This document shows, piece after piece, positions 1 to 5,853 of a stretch of 10,136 bases of DNA (its first letter is position 1; each line of letters starts with the position of its first letter). Made by a program: the position numbers and the translations under genes. The notes beneath the pieces were generated by a model. The model saw only the letters and a program-made list of their open reading frames with translations. It did no database searches and was not told where the DNA came from. This DNA comes from an uncultured Ruminococcus sp. (GTDB lineage Bacteria; Bacillota; Clostridia; Oscillospirales; Ruminococcaceae): contig CAMNAY010000042.1 of NCBI GenBank assembly GCA_946531975.1, positions 1 through 10,136 on the forward strand, given 5' to 3'.

Positions 1-1384
1 CCTTCTCGGGCACGCGGTACCACAGCATGTTCTCACGCCTCTCTGCGACCGACTTGATGTTGATGAGGTGCTTGACGCCCACGTTCTCGGAGACGGAGTT
101 GCCGCCCCACGAGCCGCAGCCCAGTGTCAGAGACGGTGTGAGGTTGAAGTTATACAGATCACCGATTCCGCCGTGCGAGGACGGGGTATTGACAACGATG
201 CGGCAGGTCTTCATGCGCTCTGCCATTGCGTCGATCTTTGCGCGCTCGGTGACGGCATTGAGGTATACCGAGGAGGTATGACCGTAGCCGCCGTCCGCGA
301 TCAGGCGTTCTGCCTTCTGCATGGCTTCCTCGAAGTCCTTTGCGCGGTACATTGCCAGAACCGGCGAGAGCTTTTCGTGTGCGAATTCCTCATTGATGCT
401 GACATCCTCGACCTCACCGATCAGGATCTTTGCGGTTTCGGGGACTTCGACGCCGGAGAGCTGCGCGATTTTATAGGCGCTCTGACCGACGATCTTCGCA
501 TTCAGCGAGCCGTTGATGATAATGGTATGGCGAACCTTGTCCAGCTCATCGCCCTTGAGGAAGTAGCAGCCGCGTGCTTCAAACTCAGCCTTGACCGCAT
601 CATAGATGCTGTCGAGGACGATTGTGGACTGCTCCGAGGCGCAGATCATGCCGTTGTCAAATGTCTTGGAGTGAATGATCGAGTTGACTGCGAGGGTAAT
701 GTCTGCGGTGTCGTCGATGATTGCGGGGGTGTTGCCTGCACCGACGCCCAGTGCCGGCTTGCCGCTGGAATATGCGGCATTGACCATGCCCGGACCGCCG
801 GTTGCGAGGATGATATCAGAATATCTCATGACGGTATTGGTCATGTCGAGGCTCGGCTTGTCGATCCAGCCGATCAGTCCCTCCGGCGCACCGGCTTTAT
901 AGGCAGCCTCTGCAACGATCTTTGCCGCTGCAATGGTCGATTCCTTGGCACGGGGATGCGGAGAGATGATGATGCCGTTGCGGGTCTTCAGGGTGATGAG
1001 TGTCTTGAAGATCGCAGTGGAGGTCGGGTTCGTGGTCGGGATGACCGCCGCGATGACGCCGATCGGCTCTGCAATGCGCATGGTGCCCATGGACTCATTG
1101 CGCTCGATCACGCCGCAGGTCTTGGTGTCGCGGTATGCATTGTAGATATACTCCGAGGCAAAGTGATTCTTGATGACCTTGTCCTCGACAACGCCCATGC
1201 CGGTTTCCGCAACTGCCATTTTTGCGAGCGGAATGCGTGCCTGATTGGCAGCAATCGCCGCAGCGCGGAAGATCGCATCGACCTTCTCCTGCGGGAATTC
1301 CGCGAATTTCTCCTGCGCCTGACGGACTCTTGCGAGCAGCGCCTTCAGGGCATCAACAGTGTCAACAATCGGATATTCTTTCAT
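1..1384 (-). CDS. adhE: Bifunctional acetaldehyde-CoA/alcohol dehydrogenase, N-terminal part (truncated by window edge)
   Basis: The visible 461 residues are the CoA-acylating aldehyde dehydrogenase half of AdhE, which reduces acetyl-CoA to acetaldehyde with NADH; the missing C-terminal iron-dependent alcohol dehydrogenase half would reduce acetaldehyde to ethanol. Seen: a catalytic cysteine at residue 248 in the motif NGMICASEQS (Cys246 in E. coli AdhE as I recall it), a glycine-rich segment GVGAGNTPAIID, and SHGGIGDLYNF followed by LTLGCGSWGGNS near residue 430. The last visible residues, ENMLWYRVPEK, match the linker that leads into the alcohol dehydrogenase domain of AdhE, which argues against a stand-alone aldehyde dehydrogenase. 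The start at 1384 is preceded by GAGGAG at a 7-8 nt distance. The gene is third in an apparent oadG-oadB-adhE transcription unit, 74 nt after oadB. No Rex-like operator was seen directly upstream. The cut is due only to the window; no frameshift is visible. Confidence 0.93.
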   Translation of the reverse strand, partial: MKEYPIVDTVDALKALLARVRQAQEKFAEFPQEKVDAIFRAAAIAANQARIPLAKMAVAETGMGVVEDKVIKNHFASEYIYNAYRDTKTCGVIERNESMGTMRIAEPIGVIAAVIPTTNPTSTAIFKTLITLKTRNGIIISPHPRAKESTIAAAKIVAEAAYKAGAPEGLIGWIDKPSLDMTNTVMRYSDIILATGGPGMVNAAYSSGKPALGVGAGNTPAIIDDTADITLAVNSIIHSKTFDNGMICASEQSTIVLDSIYDAVKAEFEARGCYFLKGDELDKVRHTIIINGSLNAKIVGQSAYKIAQLSGVEVPETAKILIGEVEDVSINEEFAHEKLSPVLAMYRAKDFEEAMQKAERLIADGGYGHTSSVYLNAVTERAKIDAMAERMKTCRIVVNTPSSHGGIGDLYNFNLTPSLTLGCGSWGGNSVSENVGVKHLINIKSVAERRENMLWYRVPEK

Positions 1385-1405
1385 AACAACACTCCTCAAT
1401 GTCAG

Positions 1406-1437
1406 CCGATTCCGCTGCATCGGGACAGCGGAATCGG
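1406..1437. repeat. Perfect inverted repeat between oadB and adhE (mRNA hairpin)
   Basis: A 12-bp perfect stem (ccgattccgctg and its complement) closes an 8-nt loop in the 74-nt gap between the oadB stop and the adhE start. On the minus-strand transcript it is not followed by a T-run, so it does not look like a classical intrinsic terminator. It sits about 10 nt upstream of the adhE ribosome binding site. It could be an RNA processing or stabilising hairpin that sets the ratio of adhE to oadB message, or a weak attenuator. The inverted repeat is seen; the role is inference. Confidence 0.7.
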
Positions 1438-1458
1438 GTTCAGTTCAGATATTCAGAA

Positions 1459-2670
1459 TCAGCCGATAACGGAGAGCAGAACGCCTGCGGCGACTGCCGA
1501 GCCGATGACGCCGGCAACATTCGGACCCATGGCGTGCATCAGCAGGAAGTTTGTCGGGTCGGTCTCCGCGCCGACCTTCTGGGAGATACGTGCTGCCATC
1601 GGGACGGCGGAAACACCGGCCGAACCGATCAGCGGGTTGACCTTGCCGCCGGTCACTCTGTACATGATCTTGCCGAAGAGCAGACCGCAGGCAGTGCCGA
1701 GCGAGAACGCGATGACACCCAGCAGCATGACGCCGCCGAACTTCAGGCTGAAGATCTGGTCAGCCTTGGTGGTTGCACCGACAGAGACACCGAGGAAAAT
1801 TGTGATAATGTTCATCAGGGCATTCTGTGCGGTGTCGATCAGACGCGCTGCAACGCCGGATTCCTTCAGCAGGTTGCCGAACATCAGCATACCGACGAGC
1901 GGTGCTGCGGAGGGAACCAGCAGGGAAACGATAATGGTAACGGCGATCGGGAAGATGATCTTCTCGGTCTTGGAGACGGTTCTGAGCTGCTCCATTTTGA
2001 CGGCACGCTGTTTTTTCGTGGTCATCAGGCGCATGATCGGCGGCTGGATGATCGGAACCAGTGCCATATAAGTATATGCCGCAAGCGCGATATTACCCGT
2101 TGTAATCGCGCCGCCGCCGGTCAGCAGGCGGGTCGAAACATAAATTGCGGTCGGACCGTCCGCGCCGCCGATGATCGCGATGGATCCGGCTTCCGCAGCG
2201 GTAAATCCGAGCAGACCTGCGACAACGAAGGTGAAGAAGATACCGCCCTGTGCAGCAGCACCGAGCAGGAAGCTCTTGGGGTTTGCAATCAGCGGGGAGA
2301 AGTCGGTCATACAGCCGATGCCGAGGAAGATCAGCGGGGGATAGACCTGTAATTTAACGCCTAAATACAGGATATCCAACAGTCCGCCGTCCCTTAGCAC
2401 CTTTCCGTAGTTGACATGCCCGTCCACGAGCTGCCAGAGGTCAGCGTGGTACAGGTCTGCCATCGGCAGGTTTGTCAGCAGCATGCCGAACGAGATCGGC
2501 AGCAGCAGCAGCGGCTCGAAGCCTTTGGCAATCGCCAGATACATAAACACAAAGGAAATCAGAATCATCAGCAGGTTTTTCCAGCCCCCGCTGCTGAACA
2601 GCGCGTGGATACCGCTGTCCTCCCACAGACCGTTGATGGTATTGGTGAAGAAATCTATTACACCGCCCAT
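1459..2670 (-). CDS. oadB: Na+-translocating decarboxylase, beta subunit (membrane channel)
   Basis: This 403-residue, very hydrophobic protein is the beta subunit of the biotin-dependent sodium-pump decarboxylases (oxaloacetate, methylmalonyl-CoA or glutaconyl-CoA decarboxylase). It removes CO2 from carboxybiotin and exports Na+. Seen: IIGGADGPT with Asp171; the family stretch GNIALAAYTYMALVPIIQPP at 192-211, with two Tyr candidates (199, 201) for the conserved one; and the block at 345-361 with Asn345, Gly349, Ser354 and Arg361. These four have the same spacing as the functional residues Asn373, Gly377, Ser382 and Arg389 known for Klebsiella OadB. The C-terminal NFLLMHAMGPNVAGVIGSA is also typical. 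Length is normal for the family. The start is supported by AGGAGG 7 nt upstream. It lies 56 nt after oadG; AT-rich sequence at 2696-2706 resembles a -10 box but has no good -35. The physiological substrate cannot be told from this subunit. Confidence 0.95.
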   Translation of the reverse strand: MGGVIDFFTNTINGLWEDSGIHALFSSGGWKNLLMILISFVFMYLAIAKGFEPLLLLPISFGMLLTNLPMADLYHADLWQLVDGHVNYGKVLRDGGLLDILYLGVKLQVYPPLIFLGIGCMTDFSPLIANPKSFLLGAAAQGGIFFTFVVAGLLGFTAAEAGSIAIIGGADGPTAIYVSTRLLTGGGAITTGNIALAAYTYMALVPIIQPPIMRLMTTKKQRAVKMEQLRTVSKTEKIIFPIAVTIIVSLLVPSAAPLVGMLMFGNLLKESGVAARLIDTAQNALMNIITIFLGVSVGATTKADQIFSLKFGGVMLLGVIAFSLGTACGLLFGKIMYRVTGGKVNPLIGSAGVSAVPMAARISQKVGAETDPTNFLLMHAMGPNVAGVIGSAVAAGVLLSVIG

Positions 2671-2726
2671 AATGCAGTCCTCCTAATCATTTTTTATTAT
2701 AGTATATTGTGCTGTGAAGCGCCGGT

Positions 2727-3233
2727 TCAGAAAGGTCTTGTTGCATCGGTGATGCCTGCCTGCGCCCAGACGGAGCGTCCGGAGCCGCGGCGTGTGACCT
2801 GTCTGACAGAATGCAGTTTATACTGTTTTCCGTCCGCTGCGCCCATTGCGGCAATCGCTGCCATAATGACGGCGACGACTTCGCTGTCGTCCTCAGCGGC
2901 GGGCGGTGCGGAATGCACTGCTTTCGGGGGCTGCTTTGCTGCTGCGGGCTTGGCAGCAGGAGCGGGCTTTGCGGGTGCGGTTTTTGCCGGTTCAGAAGGT
3001 TTCTTTTTTCCGGCTGATTTGAAGATACCGCCGGAGAGATACAGGAAAATGACCAGAATGAGCAGTGCGGCGAACACGACTGCCAGACCGACGATCGTCA
3101 TTGCGGCGATCTGTGTTCCGTCCATTTTCTCGGTGCCTTGCAGGATCTTTTCCGGCTGGGTTGTCACCTGTTCCGCGATCTCGTCCAGAAGCTGACCGGA
3201 TGTTTCGGCGAACAGGGTCGGATAAGTAAGCAT
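2727..3233 (-). CDS. oadG: Sodium-pump decarboxylase gamma subunit (OadG family)
   Basis: A small membrane protein of 168 residues, the likely gamma subunit that holds the decarboxylase alpha and beta subunits together. Seen: an N-terminal 40 residues with acidic and amphipathic character, one membrane segment at about 41-66 (AMTIVGLAVVFAALLILVIF), a Lys/Ala/Pro-rich linker at about 75-112, then a conserved-looking C-terminal domain with EVVAVIMAAIAAM at 118-130 and a basic, aromatic tail ending WAQAGITDATRPF. The linker resembles those of biotin carrier proteins, but there is no biotinylation motif (no MKM), so it is not a carrier. An upstream in-frame ATG at 3263 exists, but the start at 3233 is preferred because GGGAGG lies 7 nt before it and because 3263 falls at the predicted transcription start. 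It is the first gene after the promoter at 3268-3296. The family assignment rests on architecture and on the oadB neighbour more than on sharp motifs. Confidence 0.85.
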   Translation of the reverse strand: MLTYPTLFAETSGQLLDEIAEQVTTQPEKILQGTEKMDGTQIAAMTIVGLAVVFAALLILVIFLYLSGGIFKSAGKKKPSEPAKTAPAKPAPAAKPAAAKQPPKAVHSAPPAAEDDSEVVAVIMAAIAAMGAADGKQYKLHSVRQVTRRGSGRSVWAQAGITDATRPF

Positions 3234-3267
3234 GGAATGACCTCCCTTGATTTTTACATACATATCT

Positions 3268-3296
3268 ATTATACTCTATTTTCAGCAAAAAGGCAA
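3268..3296 (-). promoter_or_regulatory. Sigma-A-type promoter of oadG-oadB-adhE
   Basis: Reading the minus strand, TTGCCT (3296-3291) and TATAAT (3273-3268) are separated by exactly 17 bp. The expected start of transcription is near 3261, giving a leader of about 28 nt before the oadG start at 3233. The -10 box is perfect and the -35 has two mismatches. It lies back to back with the spoVAC promoter. Confidence 0.75.
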
Positions 3297-3348
3297 GTGC
3301 TTTCCGAAGAATTTTCGCATCAAAAATACGCGCTTTTTCTATGGCTCC

Positions 3349-3378
3349 GAATAACGGCGGCAGAGATCGGGCATCCTA
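3349..3378 (+). promoter_or_regulatory. Sigma-G-type (forespore) promoter of spoVAC
   Basis: GAATA (3349-3353), an 18-bp spacer, then CATCCTA (3372-3378). This fits the Bacillus subtilis sigma-G consensus as I remember it (GHATR, about 18 bp, CATHHTA) at every specified position. Transcription would start near 3385, about 22 nt before the spoVAC ATG, leaving just room for the ribosome binding site GGAAGGGAG (3391-3399). The spoVA genes are known sigma-G targets in Bacillus, so site and gene support each other. No sigma-A promoter was seen in front of spoVAC. Confidence 0.72.
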
Positions 3379-3406
3379 GTTCCAAATCAGGGAAGGGAGT
3401 CTGTTT

Positions 3407-3874
3407 ATGAACGGAATTCTGCACTCGCAGGGGGCAAAGGAACCGCCGCGGGAAGTATACAGTGAGATGGTTGCACGGGCATCCCGCCGCACCAATGCGG
3501 CTGCAACCTGCATCAAGGCATTTGTGATCGGCGGAGGCATCTGCCTGACCGGAGAGATCCTGCGGCAGTTTCTGCTGCGGAGCGGCCTGCCGCAGGACAC
3601 GGCGGGCACATGGGTTTCGGTGATTCTTGTGTTCTGCTCGGCGCTGCTGACAGGGCTGGGCGTGTACGAAAAAATCGCAAAGCACGGCGGCGCGGGGACG
3701 CTTGTCCCGATTACCGGCTTTGCGAATGCGGTCTCCTCGGCAGCGGTTGAGGCGCGGACGGAGGGGTATATCACCGGCGTCGGCACCAAGATCTTCACGA
3801 TCGCCGGACCGGTCATTCTGTACGGCACAGCCGCTTCGGTGCTCTACGGGATCCTGTATCTGATCGCCGCCTGA
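3407..3874 (+). CDS. spoVAC: Stage V sporulation protein AC (spore dipicolinate channel component)
   Basis: A 155-residue membrane protein matching SpoVAC, part of the SpoVA complex in the inner forespore membrane that takes up dipicolinic acid with Ca2+ during sporulation and releases it at germination. B. subtilis SpoVAC has been described as a mechanosensitive channel. Seen: a soluble N-terminal 30 residues; a hydrophobic segment beginning KAFVIGGGICLTGEILRQ at 37-54; a second at about 68-87 ending LLTGLGVYEKI; the family signature GGAGTLVPITGFANAVSSAA at 94-113; EARTEG at 115-120; and a final hydrophobic stretch at 129-153. Length is close to the usual 150. The start is supported by GGAAGGGAG 7 nt upstream. 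Unlike the common spoVAC-spoVAD-spoVAE order, it stands alone here, with a terminator directly after it and htrA convergent. SpoVAEb is related but shorter and lacks this N-terminal part, so SpoVAC is the better call. Confidence 0.92.
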   Translation: MNGILHSQGAKEPPREVYSEMVARASRRTNAAATCIKAFVIGGGICLTGEILRQFLLRSGLPQDTAGTWVSVILVFCSALLTGLGVYEKIAKHGGAGTLVPITGFANAVSSAAVEARTEGYITGVGTKIFTIAGPVILYGTAASVLYGILYLIAA

Positions 3875-3882
3875 CCCAAAAC

Positions 3883-3925
3883 GCAGCAGCCCGCATCAGG
3901 AAACTGATGCGGGCTGCTGCTCTTT
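3883..3925. terminator. Bidirectional intrinsic terminator between spoVAC and htrA
   Basis: A perfect 17-bp stem (arms 3883-3899 and 3904-3920) closed by a GAAA tetraloop starts 8 nt after the spoVAC stop. On the plus strand it is followed by TCTTT; on the minus strand by GTTTT. It lies between the convergent stops of spoVAC (3874) and htrA (3965), so it probably ends both transcripts. The weak T-runs are compensated by the very stable stem. Confidence 0.88.
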
Positions 3926-3964
3926 GAAAAGGGTATGGTGAATATCGGAACGGATGAAAGCGGA

Positions 3965-5530
3965 TTACTCGTCAATCGAAGGCTTCTTCTCCTGAAGCGT
4001 CAGGGTGAAGTCGATATCTTTTCCGCCGCGGGTGACGGTCAGCGTAATCTGATCGCCCGCTTTATACTGATCCTTGATTTCGTTGAGTTCTTCATAGGTG
4101 GTGATGGTCTTGTCGTTGACCGCGATGATGACGTCGCCTGCCTGAATGCCTGCGAGGTCTGCTGCGCTGCCTGCGCTGACGTCCTTGACATACACGCCGA
4201 CGGGCAGACCGCGGGCTTCAGAGATCTCCTCGGTGATGTTCTTGCCGGTAATGCCGATCATCGGTCTGCCGGTGACATAGCCGCGGTTGATGAGGTCGTT
4301 GATGACGCTCTTTGCATGGGAAATCGGGATTGCGAAGCACAGACCCTCGACGCTTGCAGAACCGTCATAGTAGTTGCTGCTGATCTTCGAGGAGTTGATG
4401 CCGATTACCTGACCGTAGCTGTTGATCAGCGGGCCGCCGGAGTTGCCGGCATTGATTGCGGTATCGGTCTGGATGAGCTTCATGGTGTTGTCGTTGATTG
4501 TGATTTCACGGTTGAGTGCGGAGACGATACCGGTCGTGACGGAACCGAACAGGTCGAAGCCGAGCGGGTTGCCGATTGCGATGACCAGCTCGCCGACGCG
4601 CAGGTCGTCGCTGTCACCGAATTCGGCGACGGTCAGCTTCTGGTTCGGGGTGATCTTCAGGACTGCGAGGTCCTCCGGAATGTCATAGCCGACAACCGTT
4701 GCGTTGAACTGTGTTTCGCCGTCGTAGTAATCCTCGTTCAGAACGATCTTGACTTCCTTTGCAAGACCCATCTGATACTGGGAATCACTGTCATAGATGA
4801 CATGCGCATTGGTGATGATATAATAGGAGCCGTCCGTATTCTCCGACATGATGATGCCGGTACCGGATGCGGAGACATCCTGATCGTACTGCTGAGACTG
4901 ACCGAAGCCCCACATCGAGAAGGTCTGACCGTGATAGGTGAAGGTCGAGGAAACACCGACGGTCGCCGGAGTGACCTTGTCCACGATATCCGGAATGCTC
5001 ATGGCATCGGAGCGGGCAGCGAGGTTGATCCAGTTGGTGTGCATTGCGTTCGGATCAACGTCGGATGCACCGGTCTGCGTTGCAGCGCTCTGCTCGGAGC
5101 TGTCAGTCTTGGGCTGTACTGCCTCAGAGACGGAAGAATTATCGAGGAAGCTGCGGATGTCGTTGTCTTTTGTCGCATATTTGTAACATGCGATCGAACC
5201 GTAGGAGAGCAGCGCGATGCCTGCGAAGACGGCAACTGCCTTCAGCACCTTCTGCGAAGCTTTCTTGCGGGGACGCGGATGCCGTGCCGGCTCTGTGCCG
5301 GTGACGGTCTCCTGCGTGGCGTAGTTCATCGGAGCGGGAGTGCCGTAACCGTCGGCGGAAGGATATCCGCTGCGCGGAGAATAGTAGCTGCCGGAGACAG
5401 GCTGCTGCGGCTGAACCGGCTGCTGCGGCTGCTTCTGCGGGTATTCCTGCTGCGGATATTCCGGACGGTAGCCGCCCTGCCCGTAGCTGTGATCCTGAGA
5501 ACCGTATCCCATGTTGTTATCCTGTAACAT
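3965..5530 (-). CDS. htrA: HtrA/DegP-family membrane-anchored serine protease with PDZ domain
   Basis: A 521-residue trypsin-like protease for misfolded exported proteins. Seen, in order: a cytoplasmic N-terminal tail rich in Gln, Pro, Tyr and Gly (1-80), a basic stretch at 82-94, one membrane segment at about 95-115, an extracellular linker rich in Ser, Asp and Gln (120-165), the protease domain (about 178-410), and one PDZ domain (about 425-515). The catalytic triad is intact: His243 in TNAHV, Asp287 in EDLAVLKI, Ser364 in GNSGGPL. The substrate-side loop sequence AIGNPLGFDLFGSVTTGIVS is typical. One PDZ domain and an N-terminal membrane anchor are the usual Gram-positive form. The start is supported by AAGAGGTG about 8 nt upstream; a second ATG six codons in has no such site. 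The gene is monocistronic. No CssRS-like two-component genes are nearby. Which of several HtrA paralogues this is cannot be told, hence a generic symbol. Confidence 0.95.
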   Translation of the reverse strand: MLQDNNMGYGSQDHSYGQGGYRPEYPQQEYPQKQPQQPVQPQQPVSGSYYSPRSGYPSADGYGTPAPMNYATQETVTGTEPARHPRPRKKASQKVLKAVAVFAGIALLSYGSIACYKYATKDNDIRSFLDNSSVSEAVQPKTDSSEQSAATQTGASDVDPNAMHTNWINLAARSDAMSIPDIVDKVTPATVGVSSTFTYHGQTFSMWGFGQSQQYDQDVSASGTGIIMSENTDGSYYIITNAHVIYDSDSQYQMGLAKEVKIVLNEDYYDGETQFNATVVGYDIPEDLAVLKITPNQKLTVAEFGDSDDLRVGELVIAIGNPLGFDLFGSVTTGIVSALNREITINDNTMKLIQTDTAINAGNSGGPLINSYGQVIGINSSKISSNYYDGSASVEGLCFAIPISHAKSVINDLINRGYVTGRPMIGITGKNITEEISEARGLPVGVYVKDVSAGSAADLAGIQAGDVIIAVNDKTITTYEELNEIKDQYKAGDQITLTVTRGGKDIDFTLTLQEKKPSIDE

Positions 5531-5558
5531 TTTGAATGCACCTCTTTCATATCGTTCA

Positions 5559-5588
5559 GGCAGCGCCGACCCCTTTTCGGCGTCTGCC
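5559..5588 (-). promoter_or_regulatory. Hairpin in the predicted htrA 5' leader
   Basis: GGCAG plus CGCCGA (5559-5569) pairs with TCGGCG plus CTGCC (5577-5588), with a single bulged base at 5583 and a 7-nt loop. On the htrA transcript it would fall shortly after the predicted start (near 5606) and end about 28 nt before the ATG, leaving the ribosome binding site free. It may stabilise the 5' end of the message; that is inference. A T-run on the plus strand is absent within 8 nt, so it is not a clear terminator. Confidence 0.5.
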
Positions 5589-5612
5589 GTATTGCCTTTT
5601 CGGTATGATTTT

Positions 5613-5618
5613 ATTATA
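5613..5618 (-). promoter_or_regulatory. -10 box of the probable htrA promoter
   Basis: A perfect TATAAT reads on the minus strand at 5618-5613, 83 nt upstream of the htrA start. There is no convincing -35 at 17 or 18 bp (the best hexamers, near 5641-5636, are poor). A weak -35 is what one expects of a promoter needing an activator, which would suit a stress-induced htrA, but that is inference. Confidence 0.5.
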
Positions 5619-5626
5619 CGCCGGAA

Positions 5627-5720
5627 TGTGAAAATCTAATGATAACTGTAAAAAAACATCGTTAAAGTCACATGTCGCCGCGGGTATGCCAATGTGAAAA
5701 AATGCAAGCAGAACTGTGAA
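5627..5720 (+). repeat. Four short TGTGAAA-like direct repeats in the htrA-pyk intergenic region
   Basis: TGTGAAAA begins at 5627, TGTAAAAA at 5647, TGTGAAAA at 5693 and TGTGAAAG at 5715, all in the same orientation. The first pair is 20 bp apart and the second 22 bp apart, about two helical turns each, so a dimeric regulator could contact each pair from one face. The first pair overlaps the spacer and upstream flank of the htrA -10 box; the second pair lies upstream of the pyk promoter. The 323-nt gene-free stretch 5531-5853 holds these repeats, the two promoters and the leader hairpin; I see no further gene in it. Confidence 0.35.
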
Positions 5721-5749
5721 AGAAGTGGACATCCGGTGAATGAAACCCC

Positions 5750-5778
5750 TTGCTTTTTCATGCTTTTTATGGTATACT
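5750..5778 (+). promoter_or_regulatory. Sigma-A-type extended -10 promoter of pyk
   Basis: TTGCTT (5750-5755), a 17-bp spacer, and TATACT (5773-5778) preceded by TGG, which makes an extended -10. Transcription should start near 5785, giving a 5' leader of about 69 nt. The pyk ribosome binding site GGAGG follows about 10 nt before the ATG. Confidence 0.8.
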
Positions 5779-5853
5779 GGATAGAAAGCGGCGCAGGGGC
5801 GGCGAGGCTTCGCGCTGCGGCTGATCTCAATACAAGGCGGAGGCTGTTATAAT

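Noticed and set aside
68..2071. 667-codon open frame on the plus strand
   Set aside because: It lies antisense to adhE and oadB, crosses the gap between them, has Cys/Asp/Arg-rich composition with no motifs, and no ribosome binding site. It is a shadow of high-GC coding sequence.
1399..2352. 317-codon open frame on the plus strand
   Set aside because: Antisense to oadB; odd composition and no family motif, while the minus-strand frame gives a textbook OadB.
2495..2515. CAG-type triplet run
   Set aside because: It encodes the Leu-rich EPLLLLP segment of OadB in the normal frame and is only five units long, so not a meaningful repeat.
2696..2706. Possible internal promoter before oadB (overlapping TATAAT and TATACT on the minus strand)
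   Set aside because: No acceptable -35 at 16-18 bp for either box; AT-rich leader sequence near a ribosome binding site is a simpler explanation.
3935..5527. 530-codon open frame on the plus strand, almost coextensive with htrA
   Set aside because: Mirror frame of htrA. The minus strand shows an intact His-Asp-Ser triad and PDZ domain; the plus-strand product is Asp/Cys/Val-rich without motifs.
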